From: Endomychus coccineus | Lineage: Eukaryota; Arthropoda; Insecta; Coleoptera; Endomychidae | Assembly: GCA_958510875.1 (NCBI GenBank) | Contig: OY294068.1 | Span: 31,042,297-31,106,296 of the forward strand | Direction: 5' to 3' | DNA length: 64,000 bases | Shown here: piece by piece, positions 1-12,309 of the stretch | How positions within the stretch are numbered: the first letter of the stretch is position 1 | Layout of the letters: each line of letters opens with the position of its first letter | The notes under the pieces: model-generated | What the model was told of the DNA's origin: nothing | Database searches by the model: none | What the model saw: the letters and a program-made list of their open reading frames with translations, nothing else | Position numbers and translations under genes: made by a program

Positions 1-1299
1 ATATAAACAGCGGTAATCTCCTATGGTATGAACACATAACTTTGCTTTCAATATCTTCATTATTGTGGCCAAACCAGAAAATATCAAAGTTATCAGTGAG
101 TTGTCGAATTCAATTTTTTTCCTAGTGGCGGCTGGTACTAGAGGCCACAAGCAACCACCAAGATAAACACAGAAAGAAATTCGCATGTAATGCAGTGCAT
201 TATTTTATTCCGCACGTCAGGCGCATGCAATGCTAACTCTCAAAACTATGTACCGGGGAACGTTATGAAGTGTACCTACTTCAAGTATGATTCGGCTGAC
301 TACGGTTATCTTCGCCATACGCGCTTATACCGTCTGTTTGGGGCACAAAGCAGCGTATCTCCAGCTGAATGAATTGCAAGTAAGTAAATAAGACTCAGTA
401 ATACATTTAAATATTTAATTCAATATGAACATTATTATGGAATAAATAAATCTAAGAGTAATCACAATTATATTAAGTCGAGATAATCAGTTCAAACTAC
501 ACTCAAAATATTCATTCAGATTATAAAATAATTTTTCTAGTAAGTGAGATTTTATTTTCATCTTAACTGCATGTTTTTAGCATTATTTATTCGTTATATT
601 AGAAGCAATACTGTTGAAATGTCGTTTTCTCTGAAAAATATTCCATAATTTATGGTAACCTGGAATATACAATCGAATTATAGGATATTTAAATTTTTAA
701 ATATAGAACTATTCCATTCCATTGCATCATTTGTTCAGAAAGCGACAACGTCGCGCACCTTTTATGAATGGGGGCTTGGTTCTGTACTACGCAATTTGAC
801 AGCTTCTGTATTTCTCGTAGCTATTTCGAAGCGGTGTTGCCTTACAAGTGGTACCAAGTTTTCAATCATAGTTACAGCGTTGCCAATAAGGAGTAATTAT
901 GACTCGGCGACAAAGAGGTCCGTTGGTTTTCTTTGTCATACTTCATGTAATCATTGCGACAAGTCAAATTGAGTTTTATGAATGAGATGTTTCGTCTCCT
1001 TAGAATAATAGGTCTCTGGTTAGTACCTACCTGGTACCTACGCCACGACGTATAACTAACACATGCATGCAGAAATCGTTGTAAGACTTGAATGGTAAAT
1101 ACCACGATATTTTGAGTACTTTTAACGAGTATTTTACCTAAAAGTAACGAATAGTTACAAGTGTAGTATAGGAATCTTCCATCCCTATACGAGATTATCT
1201 AAAATCCCTCTATTACAGAATACGACCTTATTTCTATTATTAAATGTATTTAATTCATATGTTTATAATTCATAGCCGATACGTAAACAATATGTTTAG
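1..1299. other. AT-rich flank with no recognisable gene
   Basis: I see only short chance ORFs (for example 190-372 and 652-972 on the plus strand) with no family resemblance, no good splice context and no obvious repeat structure. This is probably decayed intergenic DNA next to the LTR element that begins at about 1300. Confidence 0.5.
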
Positions 1300-3394
1300 T
1301 GTTACGATAATATAAACATATTGTTTAGTATAAGCTACCTTGACATGGACACCGTGGGAACCTCGACCCCAAGGTAGTTATCAATAGACTGATATATATT
1401 GTTATGATTTCATTTCCTAAACAATAAAATGATAAAATTAGAACTTACCGAACATTGAAAATCAGAAAAGATTAATAAAAAGATATTATCTGGTATTAAA
1501 ATACAATGTTAAAAGTTAAATAATAGTTAGGTATGATATAATGAACAATCTAAAACATAATAAACAACAATGTAATTAGAATAAAAGTGTAAAACAAGAA
1601 CTTCAGTGAAAGTGAATAAACGTAAAGTGTTACGAAGGCAGAAATCATAATTAAAATGATTACAAAAACTATCATGAGATAGCACAAACTATTGAAAAAT
1701 GTTATAGATATAAGGTAGGATTAGTAAATTTGAGTTATATAATGTTAAAGAAATGTTATTGATATGTTATATTATGTATTAGTTTTTAATAATGACAACT
1801 GTCAAATTTATAATAATTATAGAAATAATCATATTAATAATAACCTTATCTTATACCAAAGTGTGTGGAAAAATGTAGGCAATATGAATTTAAAAAGAAG
1901 GAATCATTATCATTAAAAAAAAGTTGAAAATCACCAATAATTAAAAATTTAAAGAATACTAAGTTCTGATTGGTCGAGGCGATTTTATAGACGTCAGACT
2001 AGTAACAATGTAATAGTTCTGTCAGTTTTCAACAATCAACAAAGCATTCTTGATAGGTAAACTAGGCACCTCATTGGTTAATTTTGAAAATACTTAGTCG
2101 GTTTTGAAGGCCTATAAAAGGCATCTGAAGACAAGCCAAGTTAGTTAGCCATCAACATCTGAAGAGTCAAGATACTCAAGCTACTCAAAAGATTTCCATA
2201 ACCTTAGTTTTTGGATAAACATCGGTGAACCCAAGTGTTCCAATAGCTTCGTAAGGTTGAAAGTAACCGAAGCAAATAAGTAATTTATACAAGTCAAGTA
2301 GTGTTCCCAGTCTTCGAACAAAGTTTTTAAGAGTTATTATAACCATAATTCACAAGTAGCATCGTATAATAGTTAGTTTTCGACAACGTTCCAATACATC
2401 ATTTAAGGTTTTATATCTTTTGAAAAAGAATAAGACAAGTTAACAATTATCAACAGTTTCTGATTTCTAAAGAAGTAACCACATTGTTTACCTGTGATTT
2501 GTTTATAGCAGAGACATTGTGTACCTACGGGTAAAGTGAATTATCAAATTAATAAGAAAATCAAGCCAAGTGAACATTGCCTACATTTTAAACATATTCT
2601 TGGATATAAACTAAACGTAAGTTTATTTGTTATTTCTCCATTGTATTATTATCTGTCTGTAAATCTGAAAGAAAGATTGTAGATTATAACTTTGTAAACA
2701 AATATTAATAGTAAATAATTTTGAGGTTAGATCATAGATCTATTTGAACATAAAATTGTTAAAATTGATACTCGAGATATAAAAAATAGAGTAATAGAAA
2801 TTTAAATATAAAAGTTTTTAACATTCAAAGAACATTGTGTTTAATTCCATAGATATAAAATAAAAAGGTAAAAGTTCATTATTCAAATCAAAACAAACAT
2901 AACATTTAAAATACAAATAAAAGCTAGCCGGTAGATTTCAAAACATTGAAATATTCAAATCAATATTCAAATTAATTCAAATCATAATTAAAGAATAAAA
3001 CTCAGTAAAGAGTTTTTATATCAATTGTCACCACAACGTGGGGCAAAATAAATTGTTAAGAGTTATTATATCAATATATATACTAAGATTAGATTATGCA
3101 GGACATTCATTCATATTCATTCATTACATTGATATATTCAGACATTCATGTATTCGGATATCATTCAGATATTCATGATCATCAATCATCATCGACATTA
3201 TTACTATTGATTTGTATCTGTACCATTGTTATTAAGTAGATCAAGACATTAAGTCATAATGACGTCAAGCTCTACATTCAGTAAAGTGTAACTCTTTTTA
3301 TTTATAAGTGTGTGTTTCAATCCCCATGCCTCTACCAGGACCACCGATCAGCTTAGGGCAAACCGTCCCCAGACTTTAAGAGCTGATCCCCACA
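1300..3394 (+). mobile_element. Long terminal repeat (about 2.1 kb) of an LTR retrotransposon
   Basis: The segment starts TGTTACGAT and ends GATCCCCACA, the TG..CA form of an LTR, and is followed at once by a primer-binding-site-like sequence. Its first ~60 bases and last ~150 bases recur at 3417-3706, so it is one of two LTRs. It contains a good TATA box (2113-2119). I see no gag or pol coding in it. The superfamily cannot be assigned because the internal region is missing. No clear 5-bp target duplication was found on the outer flanks. Confidence 0.6.
2113..2119 (+). promoter_or_regulatory. TATA box, likely LTR promoter
   Basis: The sequence CCTATAAAAGGC lies within the LTR and reads toward its 3' end, as expected for an LTR promoter. 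No host gene start follows. Confidence 0.45.
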
Positions 3395-3412
3395 TGGCGA
3401 TCCTGCGAGGTG
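3395..3412 (+). other. Primer binding site, tRNA-Arg type
   Basis: TGGCGATCCTGCGAGG directly follows the LTR end. It fits the complement of the 3' end of an insect tRNA-Arg (tail ..CAGGATCG plus CCA) with about one mismatch. The match to tRNA-Arg is from memory of the family and was not computed. Confidence 0.5.
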
Positions 3413-3416
3413 TTAA

Positions 3417-3706
3417 TGTTACGATTATCTTGCAATAAGATAAACATATTGTTTAGCATAAGCTACTTAACGAGCGGACCTTGACATAATATATATATAT
3501 ACTTATGTAGGACATTCAGAATAGGCATACATCATTCTGATATTCATAGTGATCAATCAGACATTAAGTCATAATGGTGTCGAGCTCTACGTTTCAGTAA
3601 GGTGTAACTCTTTTTATAAGTGAGTGTTTCAATTCCTATATCCCTATCAGGACCACTGATCAGCTTAGGGCAAACCGTCCCCAGACTTTAAGAGTTGATC
3701 CCCACA
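3417..3706 (+). mobile_element. Second LTR copy with large internal deletion
   Basis: It starts TGTTACGATTATC and ends GATCCCCACA. The first ~60 bases match the start of the LTR at 1300 and the last ~150 bases match its end, while about 1.8 kb of the middle is absent. It begins only 22 bases after the first LTR ends, so the retrotransposon interior has been lost apart from the primer-binding site. Confidence 0.55.
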
Positions 3707-4086
3707 CAAGTACCGAGAAGTAACGAAAACTTGCATCTCTCTGAAAACCAGTATTAATATTTCCACCGTCTGCTCGGTGACTTCGGTTATGTTATGTTAA
3801 CTTAAATAAAACGTTAGGTGTGAATTGGTTTCTGACACTGCTTGGCAGTGCAGTTGTAAGTGACACATTAATTACAAATAATAATATAAATAATACAAAA
3901 CTTACCTTATGTAGGGGGATGTTATCAAATTTAGTTAATTGAGTATACATTGGTTGTCAGAATGTTATTGCGCCAGTCTAGGCAGGATTATAGTTGTGCG
4001 ATGGAAATATTCAAAGTCATATTTTCCTGTTAATATAGTGAGCAAATAGAAAAAAAACACCAGTTTCCAAAAAACTTGTTTATTTT

Positions 4087-4092
4087 TTTATT
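4087..4092 (-). terminator. Possible polyadenylation signal of MTIF2
   Basis: AATAAA on the minus strand about 230 bases after the MTIF2 stop. It is plausible by position, but the surrounding DNA is AT-rich. Confidence 0.35.
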
Positions 4093-4320
4093 GATTGGTT
4101 GGATTGAAGTTTTCACTTTATGCTTAATTATAACTTCTGTTTGACTTCATAATGTATCTATATTTACTTGTTCACTCTATTTTAGAACCAATGCAAAATT
4201 ACCTGTGTTCTGTAATTAGGTTCAATTTCAAATTGATGATGCTTAAAATTCTTCTTAACCATAACCATATGGACCAGTGGTCTCTTAATAGCAGATGTTT
4301 AATTATTTGGATTGGAATGT

Positions 4321-7300
4321 TCAAAATCCTGGATCCCAATCCGTTAAGATTGGCACTAATTTTTTTTCATAACATACCAAACTATCGCCTTCCTTGAAAT
4401 TGATAGATCTATCTGATATTTGAAGGCCACACTCCAAATTTGTTTTTATCGAATCTACTTCGTTTTTCAAATGCCTCATTGAAACTACAGGCCCTATAAA
4501 AAAATGATATCTATGAGCCTGAAAAACATTATGTGCACAGATAAGGAAGCAAACTGTCAATTTTAGCATGAACCTTGAAAATTGACAAAAAAGACAAGAT
4601 GAATTAATGGATCTCCATTATCACTATTTGTAGCTACAATCAGAATGCAGTGTCTTGTAACACCATCAAACATAATTTGTAATTATTTATATTGTTTAAA
4701 TTACTTGATGAAAACACATTAAGACTCACCAACATATAGAATTTCACCGTTCCTGACCAGCCTGAACGGTGCCGATTTTTTCAAAGTCCCCTTAACACAT
4801 CGACAACCAGCAACTGGTATTTTCTTTCGATTTTGTGAAATTTCAAATTGTTGCAAAATGGCAGCTTCACCAAGGACTTCTTCAACCTCCTTTGGTGGTA
4901 TTCTTGTATTCAGTTCTTCTTTTACATCATCTACCAATTTGTATATGACATTGAAATGTTTTATGACCACTTCATCCACCTCAGCTTTCTCTTTGATATC
5001 CTTTGGACAATCAACATTGAAGGCATATATAATGCCTTTGAACATTTTGGCCATTTCTATATCAGTTTCGGTTATTGCTCCTACTCCATAATGTATCAAA
5101 TCCATTTCACATAAAGTGGAGTCGTAAGTGTCCAGAGTATCTATTAGAGCTTCTAAAGTCCCATCAACATCACCTTTCAATACTATGTTGAGTGTTTTTT
5201 CCTCATCTTCATCTAAATATAGGAAATTACACAAATAGAATAAAGGCTTGCACAATTTCATGTTCATTGTAATAAAGATTCTTGACCCAGGTATGAATTA
5301 TATATAAATTCTCGGGAAATAGGTCACATTAACACTTATGCTTTATATTTTCTTGTCTTTACGACCATCATCAGAAGACTTATTATGTCTAAAACTGGAT
5401 TACGAAAAACTAATTGTATTAAACAAAGCGTCCATCGCATCAATTTCAATTAAAATGCCCGTGTCGCCGAAACGAACAGAAACACGAATAATCGAAACTG
5501 TAACACTTCAATGTTATAATTATAAAATATCAAGAATCCACTGCATAGCAGATCTTTCAATAAAAGCGTGTTCATGTCAACAGAGACTACGAACTACTAG
5601 AGGACCATTAGTTTTAAGTATTTACTTTGAAACCAGATTGTTAGATTTACAAGCTAATAGAAAAAGGTTTGTTAGTTATGGAGATATTGACATTCTACCT
5701 AATACACTTTTAATATTATAAAGAGGCATGTAGGAATTTGCAAGAGATTTTATTTAATTAAGTTTGTATAGATATGACTTAGATTTTGAGTATCTGTTCT
5801 ATGATTTACAGATTTGGAGTCACATTTTATGTGAATCATCTGCAAAATAGATCTTTTATAATAATTGGTTTCCTTAGTTAGAATATTAACATTATTGTAA
5901 TCGAATTGATGGTTACAATCAAAGCAGTGTTTAGCAAGGGCGGTGGAATTTTCTATTTTTTTGTTTATGAGTCACATCGCAATCTGAACAATTTAATTTG
6001 TATACTGTGTGGGTTAGTTTATCTTTAGGTATTAAAGGTTTTAGATTTGATTTTTCTATTAGCTCGTAAATCTAACATCTGGTTTGAAAGTGAATACTTA
6101 AAACTAATGGTCCTCTAGTAGTTCGTAGTCTCTGTTGACATGAACACGCTTTTATTGAAAGATCTGCTATGCAGTGGATTCTTGATATTTTATAATTATA
6201 ACATTGAGGTGATACAGTTTCGATTATTCCTGTTTCTGTTCGTTTCGGCGACGTGGGCATTTTAATTGAAATTGATGCGATAAGGACGCTTTGTTTAATA
6301 CAATTAGTTTTTAGTAATCCAGTTTTAGACATAATAAGTCTTCTGATGATGGTCGTGAGACCGAAACGTACGTAAAGACAAGAAAATATAAAGCATAAGT
6401 GTTAATGTGACCTATTTCCCGAAAATTTATATATAATGTACATTGTTAAGTATTTCACTTACCTTTGGGAATTTCAGGTTTCCTAGGTCCTTGTCGTTTC
6501 ATTCTAAAACGTCCCAATTTCCTTTTCAACTGTAACTGTTCTTTATAACCTTTCTGATGCTCTTCCATTTTGTCGGTAATAACACTTAGATCGGAATTTT
6601 CTCTTTCCAAGTTAATTTTTTCCTGTCTTACTTTAATCACTTCTCTAGCTCTTTTCTCTGATTCTACTTCAAGGACAGTTTCACCTGCTGGTGGAAGATC
6701 TTTCCATCCTTCAATTTCCACTGGATAACCAGGAGTAATTTGCTGCAATTTGTTTCCTTCTGCGTCTCTCAGAGTTCTCACCTTGGCCATTGATGTTCCC
6801 GCTACTAATACAGCCCCTTGTTTCAATGTTCCTATCCATGGAAAAATACAAACATAATTTCATGATCTTTAGAAAACCAATGCTGTAGCATACCTCTCTT
6901 AATAATAACTGAACACAATCGACCCTTATGAGGATGTATTTTGCTATCAATTACAATGGCTTCTGCAGGACCATCAGGGTCTGCTTTTATTTCCAACAAT
7001 TCTGCTTGTAGAATCAATGCTTCCACTAACAAATTTAAATTCTTTCTCTTTAAAGCAGAAATTGGTACAGCTTGTATGTCACCTCCCAGCTGTTCAACTT
7101 GTATTCCAATTGCAAGGAGCATATTTTGAGTTCTTTCAATGTCTGCTTTAGGTGCATCTATTTTATTTATAGCCACCAAAATTGGAACTAGAATCATTGA
7201 ATATAAAATGAATTCAAATCAACCTCACATAAATATCAATTATTGAGTTAGTTTGTAAAACCAAATTTGTAATATGAAGTATGTTTAGGGAGTTGTTGTA

Positions 7301-9584
7301 AGAAATAATAAAAGCAACATTGACAATTTGTCCCTGAATATGTGTAAAGACTAATGTAAATCTTTCAGTAAATCTACACGAAATAACAACGTGATTGGTC
7401 AGGACCTCCTATCCTATTGATCTAATGAAGATGGCAACTTACTTGCCAAAATACATATTTACTTTTCTAAATATTAATGTGGTGCTTGGGTACATTAATT
7501 TGAAGCTTTTGTGTTAGTTAGTCTCCATAATCAGTGAGTTGAATATTAATCTGACTTTTGAAATTGGGAAATAAATTACCAGTTGAAGATGATTGAATGT
7601 GATAGTCCAGGCTATGAACCGAAAAAAAAAAACATGTAAGTTCGAACCAAAAATTTTTTTTTGCATTAGCTTCAGGAGGTTCTCAGGATCATTCATACAC
7701 CTTAAAACCTCTTGGAAACCCCAACCCCATCCATTGGAGGCGAAAATGGCCTGATGAATGTGATAGTCCAGGCTATGAACCGAAAAAAAAAACATTAAGT
7801 TCGAATCAAACATTTTTTTTTGCATCAGCTTCAGGAGGCTCTCAGGATCATTCATACACCTTAAAACCTCTTGGGGACCCCAACCCCACCCATTGGAGGC
7901 GAAAATGGCCCGAAATCTCCAAGTCTTGAATTGTATTTTCTACAAAAAAAGGTATTTTGGCATTTCGAGTGCACCTAGGGGTTTTTTAGGTCGCTGAACA
8001 CGAATCTGTAGCCAGATTTACTTGCAATCCATCGTAAGGGTGCTCAAATCGACAAAATTTGCCAATTTCGCACCCCTTATATGTTATTTTGCAATTTACG
8101 TGTTTTAGGCATTTCGAATGCACCAAGGTGGTTTTTTGGGTCGCTGATCACGAATCCGTAGCCACATTTACTTGCAATTCATCGAAGGGGTGGTAAAATC
8201 GACAAAATTGGCCAATTTCGCACCCCTAATATGTTATTTTGCAATTTACCTGTTTTTGGCATTTCGAACGCACAAAGGGGGTTTTTTGGGTCGCTGAATA
8301 CGATTCCGATGCCAGATTTACTCCGAAGAAATTTTAAAATGCAAAAATTTAGAAGCGTGTCAAATTAGCCATTCTTGTAAATTTCCCACCCCTACGATGA
8401 TATTTGAGTAAATCTGGCTTCGGAATCGTATTCAGCGACCCAAAAAATCCCCTTGGTGCATTCGAAATGCCTAAAACACGTAAATAACATATAAGGGGTG
8501 CGAAATTGGCCAATTTTGTCGATTTGACCACCCCTATGAAGGATTGCAAGTAAATCTGTAAACCCCCTAGGTGCACACTCGAAAAGCCAAAATTCCTTTT
8601 TTTTTGTAGAAAATACAATTCAAGACTTGAAGATTTTGGGCCATTTTTGAACCCAATGGGTGAGGTTGGGGTTCACAAGAGGCTTTAAGGTGTATGAATG
8701 ATCCTAGAACCTCCTGAAGCTAATGCAAAAAAAATTTAGATTCGAACTGACATGTTTTTTTTTCATTATAGCTAAAATCCCGGTTCACAGCCTGGACTAT
8801 GAAGTGTAAAACAATTTTTAATCATATTACCTTTGGCTCTTTTTGCCATTTTAATTGATTCAATTGTTTGCTCCATAACACCATCATCAGCAGCTACAAC
8901 CAAAACCACTATATCTGTAAGATTAGCTCCTCTTGCTCTCATTGCACTGAATGCAGCATGTCCTGGTGTATCTAAAAATGTAATTCTAGCTCCAGAATCT
9001 AGGTTTACTGAGAATGCACCAATATGTTGAGTTATTCCACCGAATTCTTGATCTACCACTCTAGAATGCCTTAATGCATCTAATAATGTAGTTTTGCCAT
9101 GGTCCACATGACCCATCACAGTTACAACAGGTGGACAAGATTTCAAAAGTGATTTGGAGATTGGAGGTCTAGGATAAACATCTTTGTCAATTGTCTCTTC
9201 ACCCTCATCTGTAGGTTTGGCAATAATTCTCATTCTCCGTCCACTTCGTCTAATAGCATGTTGTAAAACTGTAATATCATCTATAACGGTACTAGCTCCA
9301 TTAACTTGATCCAGAAAAATTTGTCTTATATAATCTACATCCTTCTTCATCACTTTTCCAAGTTCACCAACTGTTATATTTCGCCAAACATCTATGACTT
9401 CACTTTTTGATTTAGGGGGAAACGCAATAGCCTTATTGAATTTCTAAAAGTTAAAGCCTAATAGTGTGAAATTTGATTCATTACATTATACTCATGTTAC
9501 CTTATCTTCTGAGGTTTTTCTTTTTTTGCAAACTACGAAACTAGTTTGAAAGTATCTAGTATTAAATATTTGTAAATGGCTCAT
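4321..9584 (-). CDS. MTIF2: Mitochondrial translation initiation factor IF-2
   Basis: GTPase that places initiator fMet-tRNA on the mitochondrial small ribosomal subunit. Six exons on the minus strand: 9584-9501, 9443-8831, 7187-6894, 6831-6463, 5212-4730, 4493-4321; 671 aa, against about 727 for the human protein. All introns have GT..AG ends; the first is phase 0 and the other four phase 1. The G-domain motifs are visible: P-loop GHVDHGKT near residue 139, DTPGH near 186, NKID near 240 and SALK near 276. The following exons carry the domain 2 barrel, a charged coiled linker (exon 4), domain 3 and the fMet-tRNA-binding C2 domain (ECGL..F..GD). The chosen start is MSHLQIF; the reading frame stays open upstream with several arginines, so the presequence could begin further 5'. 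Exon 1 is the least certain. Introns hold a Penelope-like and a foldback element, with coding intact. Confidence 0.93.
5355..5379 (-). pseudogene. Hammerhead-ribozyme motif with internal deletion
   Basis: Matches both outer parts of the 42-nt motif found elsewhere in the family (GTCTTTACG and ACCATCATCAGAAGAC on the plus strand) but lacks 17 nt, including stem II and the GAAA core. The lost piece is bounded by ACG repeats in the intact form, which suggests slippage or repeat-mediated deletion. It cannot fold as a hammerhead. Confidence 0.7.
6338..6379 (+). ncRNA. Hammerhead ribozyme (Penelope-like element, copy A right arm)
   Basis: Reads GUCUU | CUGAUGA | stem-loop GGUC-GUGA-GACC | GAAAC-GUAC-GUA | AAGAC. 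GUCUU and AAGAC close stem I, CUGAUGA and GAAA are the conserved core, ACGUACGU forms a very short stem III, and cleavage would follow GUA. One extra U lies between CUGAUGA and stem II. Hammerheads in the terminal repeats of Penelope-like elements are established; activity of this copy is inferred. Confidence 0.75.
7603..8799. mobile_element. TA-flanked foldback element (TAGTCCAGGC family) in MTIF2 intron 2
   Basis: Termini TAGTCCAGGCTATGAACCG and its inverse, with long inverted arms through the element (for example 7940-8060 against 8500-8640). The left end is present twice, at 7603 and 7764, a 161-bp tandem duplication. Related elements lie at 39054-39846 and 61207-61947. No transposase is visible. 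The arms contain several copies of the GGTCGCTGATCACGA module. Confidence 0.75.
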
Positions 9585-10814
9585 CACACGCAAATCGTGC
9601 CTATATTTTCGGTAAACCGTATATCTCAACCTGATGGAAGAATAACATTGATCAAAATCAACTTTTATATTAGAGCATACCTAGGTATATTACCTTTGTT
9701 GTTTAATTATTTCTTGACACATATTCCTTAAGTTATGTTGCATGAAATACGATTTAAACATTTCTTTGAAAAATATTTTGAAGGTAGTTTAAAAAAGTAA
9801 GGTTATGTATATTCATAGAAAATAGTAACAAGCCTACTTACAAGGCGCTTATGGGCGATCTGCAGGCCAACCACAGAACAACGAAAAACCAGAGCACCTA
9901 CACCCAAGACCTTTAATAGTTTAAATAATTTAAATGCCTTGACCTACACGTTTTTTATATATTGTGAGTTGACACCTACGCATGTTTATGTCTCACAACT
10001 TAGTTGTGTTATGAGGTCAACTCATGGAGGTCTTCTGTGCCAAATACCGGACTGTGATTGACTAACGCCCCTACCGGCGAGCGCATTACCAGTAGATACA
10101 CCGACTTCTATGTTCAACCTGCATTGGCGGTTCTGGTCCAGTAACTCCAAGCAACAAGGGCATCGCAAGTTTGTTTGTTGAATCTTTGATCAGTTAGTTT
10201 TGTATAATTTGGAATATAAGGTTGGCAGGCTATTGACACGTTTGTAATTGATTGTCAATCACAGCTCAGTATAACACAACTAGGCTCTGAATTATAAACA
10301 TGCGCAGCCTAGCACAATCGACTCATGGACCATTATTGTCTAAGCCAACACCTATACCGCTCTAATGAGTAAGGGGCCAAGGCCGCACTGGTACCCTATT
10401 GTATATTCCATCCTGAATATCATTTATCTACGGCTTCACATGTTCATAGAGAACAATCAACAAGAGAAAAAAATTGAATTTGCATTCTACGAACCGAAGA
10501 ATGTTGAAATGCCCTCCTACCACTCAGACTTGGTGGCATTAATCGAAAATCTTCTCATAATCAAATTCGATTGACAAGAAGAAATAATCAAAATCGATTC
10601 ATACGGAAATTAAATAAACCATGTGCTCTATCGGTCTTTCATCGAAGTCTTAATTTGGTCAGAGAGTTAGAGAATTATCTCTGGTCATATCCTTTTATTC
10701 CTATCAGTTATAGGAATTGGTTATATTGCAAACAAAACGATTTTGACGGTTATGACAGACCGGCTGACTAATCAGATTTGCACTTTAAAATACTTTTGTA
10801 ATTTTATATGAAAA
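9585..10814. promoter_or_regulatory. Divergent intergenic region between MTIF2 and p47
   Basis: Head-to-head spacing of about 1.2 kb between two start codons must hold both promoters. No TATA box is convincing. An imperfect inverted repeat of about 32 bp (9980-10011 against 10271-10303, core ATAACACAACTA / TAGTTGTGTTAT) brackets the middle, and CACAACTTAGTTGTG within the left arm is itself nearly palindromic. The arms may mark a small decayed foldback element. Short ORFs at 10365 and 10571 look like chance. Confidence 0.45.
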
Positions 10815-12253
10815 ATGTCCGATCAAAGCGAGAAAATCACACAGTTCACAGGGATTACAGGTGTGAATGAAGACAGAGCGAAATTTTATTTAGACTCTGC
10901 TGCTTGGCAAGTTGATGTAAGTATCAAAAACTTATGAATAATCGAAAATTGGTTAATTTACAATTCTGAGTTACTTAGGTTGCTTTGGCAAGTTATTATG
11001 AGCACGATGGTGAAGTGGATGAGGACGTTGTAGAAACCCTACCCCCGACAGTACCTCAAAGGATGGATAATTTGGATCTGTCCTCTGCAACCCAAGATAC
11101 AGGTATCGCAGCATCCAGACCAAAGCCAAAATCAAGAGCAACGAATTCTAAATTTGCTACTTTAAATACTCTTTCATCAAGTGATGATGAAGAGGAGGGT
11201 CAACAAGCTTTTTATGCTGGTGGATCTGAACATAGTGGTCAGCAAGTTCTTGGACCTTCAAAAAAGAAAGACATAGTAGCAGATATGTTTAAATCAGTGC
11301 AAGAGTAAGTGGTTATGGATTTAAAAAAAGTAGGAGTTATTGAATTAAGCTCTGAAATGTTAAATCAAAAATGTTTGAAAGAAACTATCTGAATTGTTTG
11401 AATAAGTGATTTCATTCTTTAAAGTGTCTATATTATATACTTCAGGTTACAGAAAGGTCTCCCCATACTTGCTGATTTCCAATGTATCAAGTATATTATT
11501 TGTTACTAACAAAATCTAATTATCTTATGGTCAAGTATATATAAGATGTTTGACATTTGACAATGTCGGAATGTGAGAATATTTTACAATGTCAATGTTG
11601 TAAAAAAATCTCAGATAATCCTCAATGTTTATGTAAATGTGAGAGAAGCAAAGAAAATAATTTTAAATCTGAATCTGAAAGTGAATTGGAAGATAGTGAA
11701 AATAGTAGTAAATTTGAAGCACAATCTGCCATCAAAATCCTGAAGGACGATAACGCTGCTTTAAAAGCAATTATTTCTGAGAAAGAATTAACTATTGAGA
11801 ACTTGTGTGGAAAATTGAGCTTACTTGAATCAAAATATCAACTGTTGAAAGTTTCCTGGATGTTAGATAGTCATTTGAAGAACCCAAAAGTTACTACACA
11901 CGATTTTACTTCTTGTAAGCAATATATTCTATAATGATCTATATTAGATTTCTGCATCAGTTAGGTAGTAGATAGTTAAACAGAGATATGAGGGAAGTGG
12001 GAGACATTTTTTCCTTGTGGAAGTTGAAAATATTGTGGATTTCTTTCTATTGAAATTGAAAAATTAAGAATTAGAAACATTTCTTATACTATTGTGTTGT
12101 GACCACCTTTCTCTGGAAAAGATAATATTTTTGGTTAAATGGAAAATTTGAAAGGGTTCACCACCGGGATGGGTGGTCCACAGTTGTATATTTCCCATTG
12201 AAGGAAATCTGGCAGATATGAATGGATTGATTCCTCAGGAGTAAAATGCGGAT

Positions 12254-12309
<56 letters not shown>

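Larger units (their letters stand above)
5271..6436 (-). mobile_element. Penelope-like element copy A, internally deleted, in MTIF2 intron 5
   Basis: Two inverted arms (about 5285-5665 and 6050-6430) begin and end with the family terminus CTCGGGAAATAGGTCACATT. Between them, 5760-6060 is a decayed fragment of the 3' end of the GIY-YIG/RT ORF, read on the minus strand and alignable with 33810-34150 and 44830-45075. Flanks TGTTCATTGT (5261-5270) and TGTACATTGT (6437-6446) look like a 10-bp target duplication with one change. The element lies wholly within an intron, antisense-neutral to MTIF2 splicing. The reverse transcriptase core is gone, so it is non-autonomous. Confidence 0.8.

Noticed and set aside
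4858..5091. Plus-strand ORFs over MTIF2 exon 5
   Set aside because: They are antisense to a strongly conserved coding exon and show no domain of their own.
5338..5721. 127-codon plus-strand ORF
   Set aside because: It lies in the inverted terminal arm of the Penelope-like element and overlaps the broken hammerhead; the matching ORF at 6332-6072 comes from the other arm.
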